Virus record (IMG/VR): IMGVR_UViG_3300020034_000004
Span: 1-64,000 of that record
Reading direction: 5' to 3' (one strand)
DNA from: a virus
DNA length: 64,000 bases
This document shows positions 47,156-53,608 of the stretch, one piece after another. Each line of letters begins with the position of its first letter. The stretch's first letter is position 1. The position numbers and the translations under genes were made by a program. The notes below the pieces were generated by a model. It ran no database searches. It was not told the DNA's origin and worked only from the letters and a program-made list of their open reading frames with translations.

Positions 47156-47549
47156 GCTTGAGATATGCCAATGCTTTCTCAAGACCCTCGATGTTATCAC
47201 CAAGCATCCCAATTCCAACATTGCAATTCCCACAAAGACCACCACGAAACAATCCAGTCTTATGGTTATGGTCGATTACAATTGCAGGTCTAAGTTCACA
47301 TGAGTAGCATAGACCACTCAACGCTTCTTGAACCTGCTCAAGAGGTATGTTGTACTTCTGGGCCTTGTGCTTACCTGTTGCCTTGTAAGCACTGACTCTA
47401 TCACGTTGCTTCTGGCGATTGCTACCCTTTGAGTAGTACTCTCGCTGATAAGCATTGTGACACACTTTGCACTTGCCAGTCAACTTACCTCGCTTGGTAG
47501 CGAATTCAGATTCTGGCTTCTCTTTATTACACTCAATACAAATCTTCAT
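47109..47549 (-). CDS. Recombination endonuclease VII-like homing nuclease
   Basis: 146 residues. CYSCELRPAIVIDHNHKTGL and RGGLCGNCNVGIGMLGDN are the Endo VII zinc/His-Me core; CIECNKEK and CKVCHNA give an N-terminal zinc site. T4 Endo VII resolves junctions, but free-standing small ones in actinophages act like homing enzymes. The last 15 codons are read from the tRNA-Ile gene. Confidence 0.85.
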   Translation of the reverse strand: MKICIECNKEKPESEFATKRGKLTGKCKVCHNAYQREYYSKGSNRQKQRDRVSAYKATGKHKAQKYNIPLEQVQEALSGLCYSCELRPAIVIDHNHKTGLFRGGLCGNCNVGIGMLGDNIEGLEKALAYLKRAGSTKVSVPVLYTG

Positions 47550-47661
47550 ATTTGGATTATATCAAGGATTATATCCTAAAACCAAAACTAAAGACCCGAT
47601 ACCGTAGAGTGAGGTTATCACTTATTCGTATCGAGTCCTGTGCACTTTTTACAGTGCCAGC

Positions 47662-47751
47662 GGAAGCGGGGTGGTTTCGAACCCCCAAGGGCCATAAGCC
47701 TCGCTCGCTTTCAAGGCGAGTGCCGTCGTCCAAAATTCGGCTTGCGCTTCC
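47662..47751 (-). tRNA. tRNA-Ser(UGA)
   Basis: 90 nt, class II. Acceptor GGAAGCG/CGCTTCC, stem CTCGC/GCGAG, loop CTTGAAA, T loop TTCGAAA, G73. Confidence 0.85.
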
Positions 47752-47823
47752 ATGACCAGATATGTTGATTGAGAACGTGTTTATTTGTTTGAAAGATAAA
47801 CGTACTCATTCGACCCGGTTGGT

Positions 47824-47895
47824 GGGCGTGGGGAATTTCGAAATCCCGACCTCTTCGGTGTAAACGAAGCGCTCTTCCTCTGAGACTACACGCCC
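47824..47895 (-). tRNA. tRNA-Val(UAC)
   Basis: 72 nt. Acceptor GGGCGTG/CACGCCC, stem CTTCG/CGAAG, loop TTTACAC, T loop TTCGAAA. Confidence 0.87.
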
Positions 47896-47957
47896 AAGAT
47901 ATTTAATTGTTATCGAATTGTTATTATTGAGGATATGTTATAGAAATCGAGTTTTTA

Positions 47958-47982
47958 ACGCTCTTCCATTAAGCTACAGACC
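47958..47982 (-). pseudogene. tRNA 5'-half remnant
   Basis: GGTCTGT then a good D arm (TAGCTTAATGGAAGAGC), but no anticodon or T arm follows. Confidence 0.4.
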
Positions 47983-47983
47983 G

Positions 47984-48055
47984 AAGTCCAGTGGGATTCG
48001 AACCCACATCTCTCTTTTGACATAAGATAATCGAATTCATTCGACCCTCAAACTT
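47984..48055 (-). tRNA. tRNA-Asp(GUC)-like, weak stems
   Basis: 72 nt. AAGTTTG/TGGACTT (wobble-rich), loop ATGTCAA, T arm GTGGG-TTCGAAT-CCCAC. A second Asp gene at 48073 is better formed, so this may be decaying. Confidence 0.5.
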
Positions 48056-48072
48056 ATGGTATCTCTAACGGC

Positions 48073-48143
48073 GGCCCCGACGAGAGTTGAACTCGCTCTA
48101 ACACCTTGACAGGGTGACGTGCGCACCGGTACACTACGGAACC
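48073..48143 (-). tRNA. tRNA-Asp(GUC)
   Basis: 71 nt. Acceptor GGTTCCG/CGGGGCC, stem TCACC/GGTGT, loop CTGTCAA, T loop TTCAACT. Confidence 0.85.
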
Positions 48144-48149
48144 ATTTCA

Positions 48150-48290
48150 TCATTCAGAACATTTATTACCATAATGGTTAAGCACATCCATCTTAACAGA
48201 CAATCTTCGAACTTTCAAATAGTCTCGTTGCTTTTGCCTATTATTTTGTCTATACTTTGCTTGGGACACTTTACGTTTCTCTTCATCCAT
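48150..48290 (-). pseudogene. Truncated HNH endonuclease N-terminus
   Basis: 46 codons: basic helix, then SVKMDVLNHYGNKCSE and stop. HYGNKC is where an HNH domain usually begins (the next Cys is missing). The stop lies 7 nt before tRNA-Asp, suggesting deletion of the nuclease core. Confidence 0.55.
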
Positions 48291-48562
48291 AGTAATATAG
48301 TATCATTATATATAATCTCCATCACAGGCCAAATTTGGTGGGACATTATAAAGGGCTGTCCCGGTTACCCTGTTATATCATACCACGTTTCGAACCGCAA
48401 TACAATACCTACGTTATGATGGACATGTTATGGTTTCGGAGATTGTCCCGGCTTCCCGTGGGACTATAAAGGACTCGAACCTTCTGCCGTTTATATACCA
48501 TTTATATGTGAGATAACCGAAAATCCTTCGGCCCATCAAGCTTGTTGGTTTTTAGACCAAGT
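48291..48562. other. No gene seen; T-arm remnants
   Basis: Two TTCGAA-type T-loop sequences near 48388 and 48478 lack matching acceptor strands. Probably decayed tRNAs. Confidence 0.35.
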
Positions 48563-48636
48563 GGGAAAGGTCGGATTCGAACCGACGCCCTTTCGCGTAT
48601 CAGACGATTGCTCCAACCAGACTGAGCTACTCTCCC
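48563..48636 (-). tRNA. tRNA-Ile(GAU)
   Basis: 74 nt. Acceptor GGGAGAG/CTTTCCC, loop CTGATAC, D arm TAGCTCAGTCTGGTTGGAGC, T loop TTCGAAT. Confidence 0.88.
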
Positions 48637-48672
48637 ATTGGGTTGGTTTGAGAAACCATTTCCTAAAACAGT

Positions 48673-48737
48673 GCGGATGGTGGGATTCGAACCGACGCGC
48701 TCTTGTATCCAAAACAAGCAGGCTGCCCTACACCCAC
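48673..48737 (-). tRNA. tRNA-Pro(UGG), short D arm
   Basis: 65 nt. Acceptor GTGGGTG/CATCCGC, stem CTTGT/ACAAG, loop TTTGGAT, T loop TTCGAAT. D arm only about 10 nt. Confidence 0.6.
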
Positions 48738-48757
48738 AATTCCATATTACCTCAAGT

Positions 48758-48828
48758 CGGGTACCCCAGGGTCGAACTGGGTTTCTTCTGTTCCCAAAAC
48801 AGACGGATTACCGTCTTCCTCGTACCCG
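48758..48828 (-). tRNA. tRNA-Pro(UGG)
   Basis: 71 nt. Acceptor CGGGTAC/GTACCCG with the bacterial Pro C1-G72 pair, stem TCTGT/ACAGA, loop TTTGGGA, T loop TTCGACC. Confidence 0.85.
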
Positions 48829-49283
48829 AAACCGTTTATTTTTATAGTGGCTAACGTCTTAACGGCTTTCACCGCTCCATCCACTGTTGTGAGCAACCTA
48901 CGCTATTGATAAATTTAGAATAAATCATCTACGTTGGCGATTAATCTGCTCTGAACTCACAAGTCACAAAGTAGAATCTGATTCCAAGGATTGGCTACCT
49001 CGTCGGCTACACGGTACCGTCAGACTATTAACTTTTCTCATCTACTAAGAATAAAGTGAGAGGAAGGGTGCTACCTTCACGCGGGGGGAGACCTTAGCAT
49101 GTAAGATTACCCCACGACCATTCGTTTGCCGCTAAGCACAGATTCAACAAGTCGCTAAACTTGCCTCCTAGTCTCACCGCATTAGCCTAACTAGGGTACT
49201 TCTGCCGAACGTGCATTACGAGCTACGTCTCCGACACTCGCATTTCTGCCACTCTCAGACGAAGGTGCTACCTTCGTCTTTGC
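48829..49283. ncRNA. 455-nt non-coding region with hairpins
   Basis: No credible ORF on either strand. Contains a perfect GACGAAGGT/ACCTTCGTC hairpin at about 49259-49279, a repeated GGTGCTACCTT segment, and a GGGG...CCCC hairpin around 49084-49113. Size would allow a tmRNA or another structured RNA, but no tmRNA tag or tRNA-like end was found. Confidence 0.4.
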
Positions 49284-49353
49284 ACCCGACGAGAGATTCG
49301 AACTCTCACGCTAGAGTTTTGGAGGCTCTGCGACTCAACCTACGCTGTCGGAT
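49284..49353 (-). tRNA. tRNA-Trp(CCA)
   Basis: 70 nt. Acceptor ATCCGAC/GTCGGGT, loop CTCCAAA, T loop TTCGAAT. Confidence 0.85.
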
Positions 49354-49375
49354 ATAGGTCTTTCGACCACATTTA

Positions 49376-49513
49376 CTACTCTATCACATCTTCATGCATC
49401 ATGTCAAGATTCATATCTTCCATAATCTCTTGGTATTCTTCTGTCCATACCCCGGAAATCAGATTCTCACCAAGAACCATTACTACGTCTATATTAGCAT
49501 CTGCTGTTGGCAT
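49376..49513 (-). CDS. 45-aa acidic protein
   Basis: Starts 1 nt after the upstream stop. MPTADANIDVVMVLGENLIS start, Met/Glu/Asp-rich tail. Its end carries the promoter 49378-49407. Confidence 0.5.
   Translation of the reverse strand: MPTADANIDVVMVLGENLISGVWTEEYQEIMEDMNLDMMHEDVIE
49378..49407 (-). promoter_or_regulatory. Promoter for tRNA-Trp
   Basis: TTGACA, 18 bp, TAGAGT. Confidence 0.6.
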
Positions 49514-49515
49514 TG

Positions 49516-49824
49516 TCAAGACCCTTCAAGCAAGTCAATCAAATCTGACGTAGAATAATCGTTACCTAATTGTGATTCTAAATTATTTTTAATGTCTGTT
49601 TCATCCATATCACCGGGTACTTCAATTTCATATTCATACCCAGTTGAATTGGACGGAGGGGTGGAATGTTTTCCATTGTGGTTACACTCGTGGTTGAAGT
49701 ATACAACGACACGAGCAAATCCGTCAACAACTTCTGTCACTTCAAATTCAGGACGACTCGTATGAGTCGTAGATTTGGCTATGTCAGCCTTTCTGACATA
49801 AGGTGAAAGCGTACCTTTCCACAT
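49516..49824 (-). CDS. 102-aa protein starting at the tRNA-Gln 3' end
   Basis: The ATG lies 2 nt beyond G73 of tRNA-Gln(CUG); no ribosome site. Beta-rich, HECNHNG in the middle, acidic helical end. No family. Confidence 0.65.
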   Translation of the reverse strand: MWKGTLSPYVRKADIAKSTTHTSRPEFEVTEVVDGFARVVVYFNHECNHNGKHSTPPSNSTGYEYEIEVPGDMDETDIKNNLESQLGNDYSTSDLIDLLEGS

Positions 49825-49826
49825 GC

Positions 49827-49899
49827 TGCTCGCCTAGGATTCGAACCTAGAAAACCTTGGGTCAGAGCCAAGTGGGTCTACCAATTCCCCCAACAAGCA
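49827..49899 (-). tRNA. tRNA-Gln(CUG)
   Basis: 73 nt, class I. Acceptor TGCTTGT/GCGAGCA with U1-A72 and G73, stem CTTGG/CCAAG, loop CTCTGAC, T loop TTCGAAT. Confidence 0.88.
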
Positions 49900-50027
49900 A
49901 GGAGGTCTCATAACGGTTTTCATATCGTCACCACCCAGCCAAATGGAAGGATGTGCTAATTACACCGATGAAACCAAAGCACGGTGGCCTGCTGTCTTCC
50001 GACCCTGAACCTTTTCCGTACTTTTAT

Positions 50028-50056
50028 ATCTTAGCACATCACTCAAGCGATGTCAA
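50028..50056 (-). promoter_or_regulatory. Promoter for tRNA-Gln(CUG)
   Basis: TTGACA, 17 bp, TAAGAT. Confidence 0.72.
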
Positions 50057-50066
50057 CTTCAATATT

Positions 50067-50348
50067 CTAGATAAACTCCGTATTTTCAGCTTCTGCCCAA
50101 GCAATACTATCTTGATTGTATTGTCTTGCATAAGTAGATAACATGTTCTTCAATATACCGGCTCGGTGCGAGTTAAATTCAACACACCAACATGCGTTTT
50201 GAAATTCACTACTTGGCTCACTAAGCCAGCACCCATGTATCTCATCTACACCAGTACGCACTAATTGGTCGATTACCTTCCAAAAATTAGACCACTTCTT
50301 CTGTGATAGCTTATCATCACTATTATCAATACTGATATATACAATCAT
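50067..50348 (-). CDS. Hypothetical protein, 93 aa
   Basis: Alpha/beta (MIVYISIDNSDDKLSQKKWS start), with GCWLSEPSSEFQNACWCVEF. ATGA overlap upstream. Similar small proteins are common in phages; role unknown. Confidence 0.7.
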   Translation of the reverse strand: MIVYISIDNSDDKLSQKKWSNFWKVIDQLVRTGVDEIHGCWLSEPSSEFQNACWCVEFNSHRAGILKNMLSTYARQYNQDSIAWAEAENTEFI

Positions 50349-50734
50349 CCTTGGGCCTTATGTTTAAAAGCTTTGATTGGATATTCTTCAACAGGTGTAA
50401 ATACATACCGGTCAATCCAGGATTCCTCATTGACCCAATCTTGGTCAAAATATTCATCACCATTGGACTCAATATAAGAATCACCATTCTTTGAGATGTC
50501 ATCCCACCAGGAATATCCAAATAATTTACCGTCACTCTTACGCTTGATGATAGTAATCATATTTAAGCCTTGGTAGAAAGCATCATTTTCTAGAAAATGA
50601 CCAACATATTCATATTTTCTACCATCGCGGTCTGTGCGGTCTTCACCTTCATAAACCGCAAGATATGATGTATTTTCTTCTTCTTCATAAGGTTTAAATT
50701 CGAATACCGGCCAATCTGGGTCTAATTTACTCAC
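50345..50734 (-). CDS. Hypothetical protein, 129 aa
   Basis: Acidic, beta-rich (YLAVYEGEDRTDRDGRKYEY). Coupled to the RNA ligase gene by a 4-nt overlap, so possibly co-functional. Confidence 0.68.
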   Translation of the reverse strand: MSKLDPDWPVFEFKPYEEEENTSYLAVYEGEDRTDRDGRKYEYVGHFLENDAFYQGLNMITIIKRKSDGKLFGYSWWDDISKNGDSYIESNGDEYFDQDWVNEESWIDRYVFTPVEEYPIKAFKHKAQG

Positions 50735-51354
50735 TTGAAATCCCTTCTTTTTATTTTGGTTATAATACGTTCGCCTTTACGATTAAATAGTTGTACCTCT
50801 GAACGAGCTACAATACCTTCAGCCTCAAAGTTACCCCATTCGGACTTTAGGCCGGATTCAACGATATCAATTGCGTCATACAATGTACCGCGACCAATCT
50901 GCGGTACATAATCAATATCTAACTTATTAGCAATGTCTTCAACATTATTACGCTCAAGCCACCATTCATCAATTCTGACATCAAATAGAACAAAAGCTTG
51001 GTCTTCTCTATAGACACCACCTTTTTGAATACCCGGACCATACCCCTCGCCATAAAGTGTTAGAGCCGGGAGTTCGGCCTCGTAGAAATTCTCTGGCTGA
51101 AACTTTTCCTGCAAATGCTTTAGAAGTTTAGTTGGTATCAAGGCATTACCCGTGCGCCCACCAAATTCAACACCAAGGCCAAGACCAGCAAAATCAACAC
51201 GAATATTAGTACCGTCTACTTTTTCAGTGAACTCCCATTGATTGAGTGCTAAATATTCTAGCTCAGGAGTAGTCCAGTTACCACGAATCATTGGCTTATT
51301 TGGTGCGTCTAAGTCACGCTTAAAAATACTATTTATCTTATGATACTCTTCCAT
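50731..51354 (-). CDS. RNA ligase (Rnl2-like)
   Basis: 207 residues from the ATG at 51354. FTEKVDGTNIRVDF holds the adenylated Lys (KxDGxN, Lys45), followed by GGRTGNA, LYGEGYG, EGIVAR and ITKIKRRDF, the nucleotidyltransferase motifs III, IIIa, IV and V. Shorter than T4 Rnl2, lacking most of the C-terminal domain. Would seal nicked tRNA or rRNA. GCCGGTA lies between its ribosome site and ATG, as for the RlaP-like gene. Confidence 0.88.
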   Translation of the reverse strand: MEEYHKINSIFKRDLDAPNKPMIRGNWTTPELEYLALNQWEFTEKVDGTNIRVDFAGLGLGVEFGGRTGNALIPTKLLKHLQEKFQPENFYEAELPALTLYGEGYGPGIQKGGVYREDQAFVLFDVRIDEWWLERNNVEDIANKLDIDYVPQIGRGTLYDAIDIVESGLKSEWGNFEAEGIVARSEVQLFNRKGERIITKIKRRDFK

Positions 51355-51619
51355 CTGTACCGGCTCCCTTCTCAAATCTCTTATCTCTATATGGGTTGCC
51401 CATATACCACCAAGTGTATGTTTTACGCTTGGTAATTAACTTTAAATATCCTACATCATTGATATGTCGAGTTGGCTTCGAACAATAGCGTCCATCATAA
51501 CCTTCACCGAAGTCTTCATCTCGCCCTCTGCACTTATAGAATGTTGGAAAGTGTCCATACATTCCACTTGTGCGCACCCATGGTCTTTTGGTTTTATCGT
51601 ATCTCGAAAACAGTGACAT
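51338..51619 (-). CDS. Hypothetical protein, 93 aa
   Basis: Basic, aromatic; PTFYKCRGRDEDFGEGY then RYCSKPTRHIN. Possibly a single metal site. 1-nt overlap with the gene upstream. Confidence 0.62.
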   Translation of the reverse strand: MSLFSRYDKTKRPWVRTSGMYGHFPTFYKCRGRDEDFGEGYDGRYCSKPTRHINDVGYLKLITKRKTYTWWYMGNPYRDKRFEKGAGTDGRVS

Positions 51620-51804
51620 TACTTACCCCAGATTCTTGTTTTGGTTGTTATACCCCAAACAGAATAGCTGATACCCGCCTTCTTTTCAAAATCATCTCTA
51701 TTGAAATTAAGTGCTCTTGCCATTAATTTCGCAGACCATAACCATTTGGCGGTATAGATAGGAATGTTTTCCTTACCCATCTGTTCCTCTACTATTTCAA
51801 ACAT
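51619..51804 (-). CDS. Hypothetical protein, 61 aa
   Basis: ATG at 51804 with TTGGAG upstream. Helical; may hold a helix-turn-helix (KLMARALNFNRDDFEKKAGI). Confidence 0.58.
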   Translation of the reverse strand: MFEIVEEQMGKENIPIYTAKWLWSAKLMARALNFNRDDFEKKAGISYSVWGITTKTRIWGK

Positions 51805-52066
51805 CGAATAACTCCAATTGTCCAAGCACTTGTGATGGGGTTGAGTCACCTTGTCTATACTTAGTACAAACTATTCCATCATTACCAACATCTTCTAATT
51901 CCTCTACCGGCATTTCTGTGACGATAGAACCAGCAATTTCATGAAACATTGGCATCTCCGGGTCATCATTTCTAAATACACAATCAAAGCATTGACCGGC
52001 CTCAATGAATTCAATTACTTCGTGAGCATATTGAAATCTGTGGTTTCTATGTGCAGTATATGTCAT
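51797..52066 (-). CDS. Hypothetical protein, 89 aa
   Basis: FEYIEAGQ-type helix then QCFDCVFRNDDPEMPMFHEI; a CxxC site plus acidic tail. Overlaps both neighbours. Confidence 0.65.
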   Translation of the reverse strand: MTYTAHRNHRFQYAHEVIEFIEAGQCFDCVFRNDDPEMPMFHEIAGSIVTEMPVEELEDVGNDGIVCTKYRQGDSTPSQVLGQLELFDV

Positions 52067-52398
52067 TGAATTACCCACTCACCATCTATTAGATACTCTA
52101 CTCTTAGCTTAGGTGGAATCATTTCTTGTTCTACCGCGACTTGGACCAAAGTGTCTTGATTCGACATTTGATTTACCCATAGCTTAAACTTCACAGAAGT
52201 AGCCATTTTCTTCCAAGCCTTCTTCTTATTCTGAAGTTGACTTCTTTCTTCACGGCTCTCACCTACTGCACCAGATGGTGGGTGAATGATTCTAACTCCA
52301 GTGTCGCGTTTATCTTGATTTTGTCCACCTTTACCACCTGAACGAAAGGTCTGAACTTCACAGTCATGAACTGTGACTGTCAGTATTTTCTTCCTCAT
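52063..52398 (-). CDS. GGQ release-factor-like ribosome rescue protein
   Basis: 111 residues. SGGKGGQNQDKRDTGVRI (GGQ at 24-26) is the peptidyl-tRNA hydrolysis loop of class I release factors, ArfB and PrfH; RSQLQNKKKAWKKM follows as in that domain. No codon-recognition domain, so a stop-codon-independent rescue factor is likely. PrfH works with RNA repair ligases in bacteria, and here an RNA ligase lies 0.7 kb away. Confidence 0.87.
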   Translation of the reverse strand: MRKKILTVTVHDCEVQTFRSGGKGGQNQDKRDTGVRIIHPPSGAVGESREERSQLQNKKKAWKKMATSVKFKLWVNQMSNQDTLVQVAVEQEMIPPKLRVEYLIDGEWVIQ

Positions 52399-52721
52399 TT
52401 ACGCTTCCTCGGTTTTCTGGGTACCGACCGATTCATGACGACCTCTTGCCGGAAACCTGCGGGGGTAGTCGGAATTGGAACTATACGTGAACAACCGCAA
52501 GTATTGTATGAGCCACCTGACTGCAAAAATTGCTTGACCGCGTGCCATCCAGCATCATCTCTTTTCCGTGGTGCCTTGAAATCGAATCCAACCATGATTA
52601 ACTTTTCTCTATCAATTGGACAACGTGGCTCAATCCAATCTTGAAATTGAGCCACGTGCCTATGTTCAATACAGATAAACGTTGCTTTATAGTTATTCAT
52701 TAATGAGGAGTTGCGACACAT
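52395..52721 (-). CDS. Cys/His protein, 108 aa
   Basis: ATG at 52721 with AGGAGG upstream. CIEHRHVAQF, RCPID and CGCSR hint at a metal site; basic C-terminus (RSVPRKPRKRK). No family. Confidence 0.62.
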   Translation of the reverse strand: MCRNSSLMNNYKATFICIEHRHVAQFQDWIEPRCPIDREKLIMVGFDFKAPRKRDDAGWHAVKQFLQSGGSYNTCGCSRIVPIPTTPAGFRQEVVMNRSVPRKPRKRK

Positions 52722-52833
52722 GATTCCTCCTAAATTGACATACCGACCAAGCGTAACAACGTGCATGACCACAGAGACTATGCTTTAGAGATTCTTGAAT
52801 TCTTTGAAATTTTGGATGTTTTCTAATAACCAT
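52693..52833 (-). CDS. 46-aa basic protein
   Basis: GGAGAG before ATG. MVIRKHPKFQRIQESLKHSL start, then CGHARCYAWSVC. Overlaps the next gene by 29 nt. Confidence 0.5.
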   Translation of the reverse strand: MVIRKHPKFQRIQESLKHSLCGHARCYAWSVCQFRRNHVSQLLINE

Positions 52834-52886
52834 CTCATTCTCTCCAGTGTACTATTTTTCTTTTTGTATATTTATATAATAAAGAG

Positions 52887-52933
52887 CACGACGGTACTTA
52901 TCACATTCTTTATATGTATTTTAATCCGTCGTG
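52887..52933. terminator. Inverted repeat after the HNH gene
   Basis: CACGACGG/CCGTCGTG arms with a 31-nt AT-rich loop; T-rich sequence follows on the minus strand. Confidence 0.5.
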
Positions 52934-52939
52934 TCTACC

Positions 52940-53545
52940 TTAGTCTGTATCTCCACCTTCGCCGCCCAATAGGATTGTCTCGATAGCTGGCCGCATAGGA
53001 ACCACACCAGAACCACAAGCCCAGCACCAAAAGGTGCCGTCGTGCAAACAATCCTTGCTTGCAACCTTTGCCCAACGAGGCCATCTTAATGGCTGAGGGC
53101 CGCTACCACATGCAGCACAAATTTCGTCAGGCCCCAAATCCCTACCAGCAGTACAAGCGGTGCAAATCTCTGGTCGCTGTGCTCTGGTGTCACGACGGTA
53201 TCTAAAAGTTCTAACTGACTTAGCTGGAAGCGTACCATCTTCATTTGGAATCAAGTTGCCTTTAGCTGCATTACACTTTTTATGAAAAAGCCTAAGATTA
53301 TTCAAATCCCAAACTTGTTCATATGTCCAACCAGCTTCATATGCCTTGGATTGTGGATAGTGATGGTCTTCAGTAACTTCCCATGGACCCTGCTTAATAT
53401 CGAAGTCCAATAATTTACCACAGTCAGGATGCATACAATTATCACCATCACGAGCACGCATAACGGCAATACGCTCACCACGGGCTAGCCTATTACACTC
53501 TAGTTGATTAGACTCTAGTTCGCTAAGCTTTCTAGTTAATGTCAT
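52940..53545 (-). CDS. HNH endonuclease adjacent to terminase
   Basis: 201 residues from the ATG at 53545 (AGGAG upstream). CMHPDCG, then TEDHHYPQSKAYEAGW and LNNLRLFHKKCNAAKG is the HNH core; two C-terminal CxxC ribbons. HNH proteins beside terminases assist packaging in several phages, so this one may be a packaging factor rather than a homing enzyme. Confidence 0.82.
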   Translation of the reverse strand: MTLTRKLSELESNQLECNRLARGERIAVMRARDGDNCMHPDCGKLLDFDIKQGPWEVTEDHHYPQSKAYEAGWTYEQVWDLNNLRLFHKKCNAAKGNLIPNEDGTLPAKSVRTFRYRRDTRAQRPEICTACTAGRDLGPDEICAACGSGPQPLRWPRWAKVASKDCLHDGTFWCWACGSGVVPMRPAIETILLGGEGGDTD

Positions 53546-53576
53546 GTACTTCTCCTTTCTGTAATTTACTGACACT

Positions 53577-53605
53577 ATCTTACCATACCGGCCAGTCTCA
53601 GTCAA
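53577..53605 (-). promoter_or_regulatory. Promoter with GGCCGGTA in the spacer
   Basis: TTGACT, 17 bp, TAAGAT between terminase and HNH. The spacer reads GGCCGGTATGG, as at 39816. Confidence 0.65.
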
Positions 53606-53608
53606 GAC

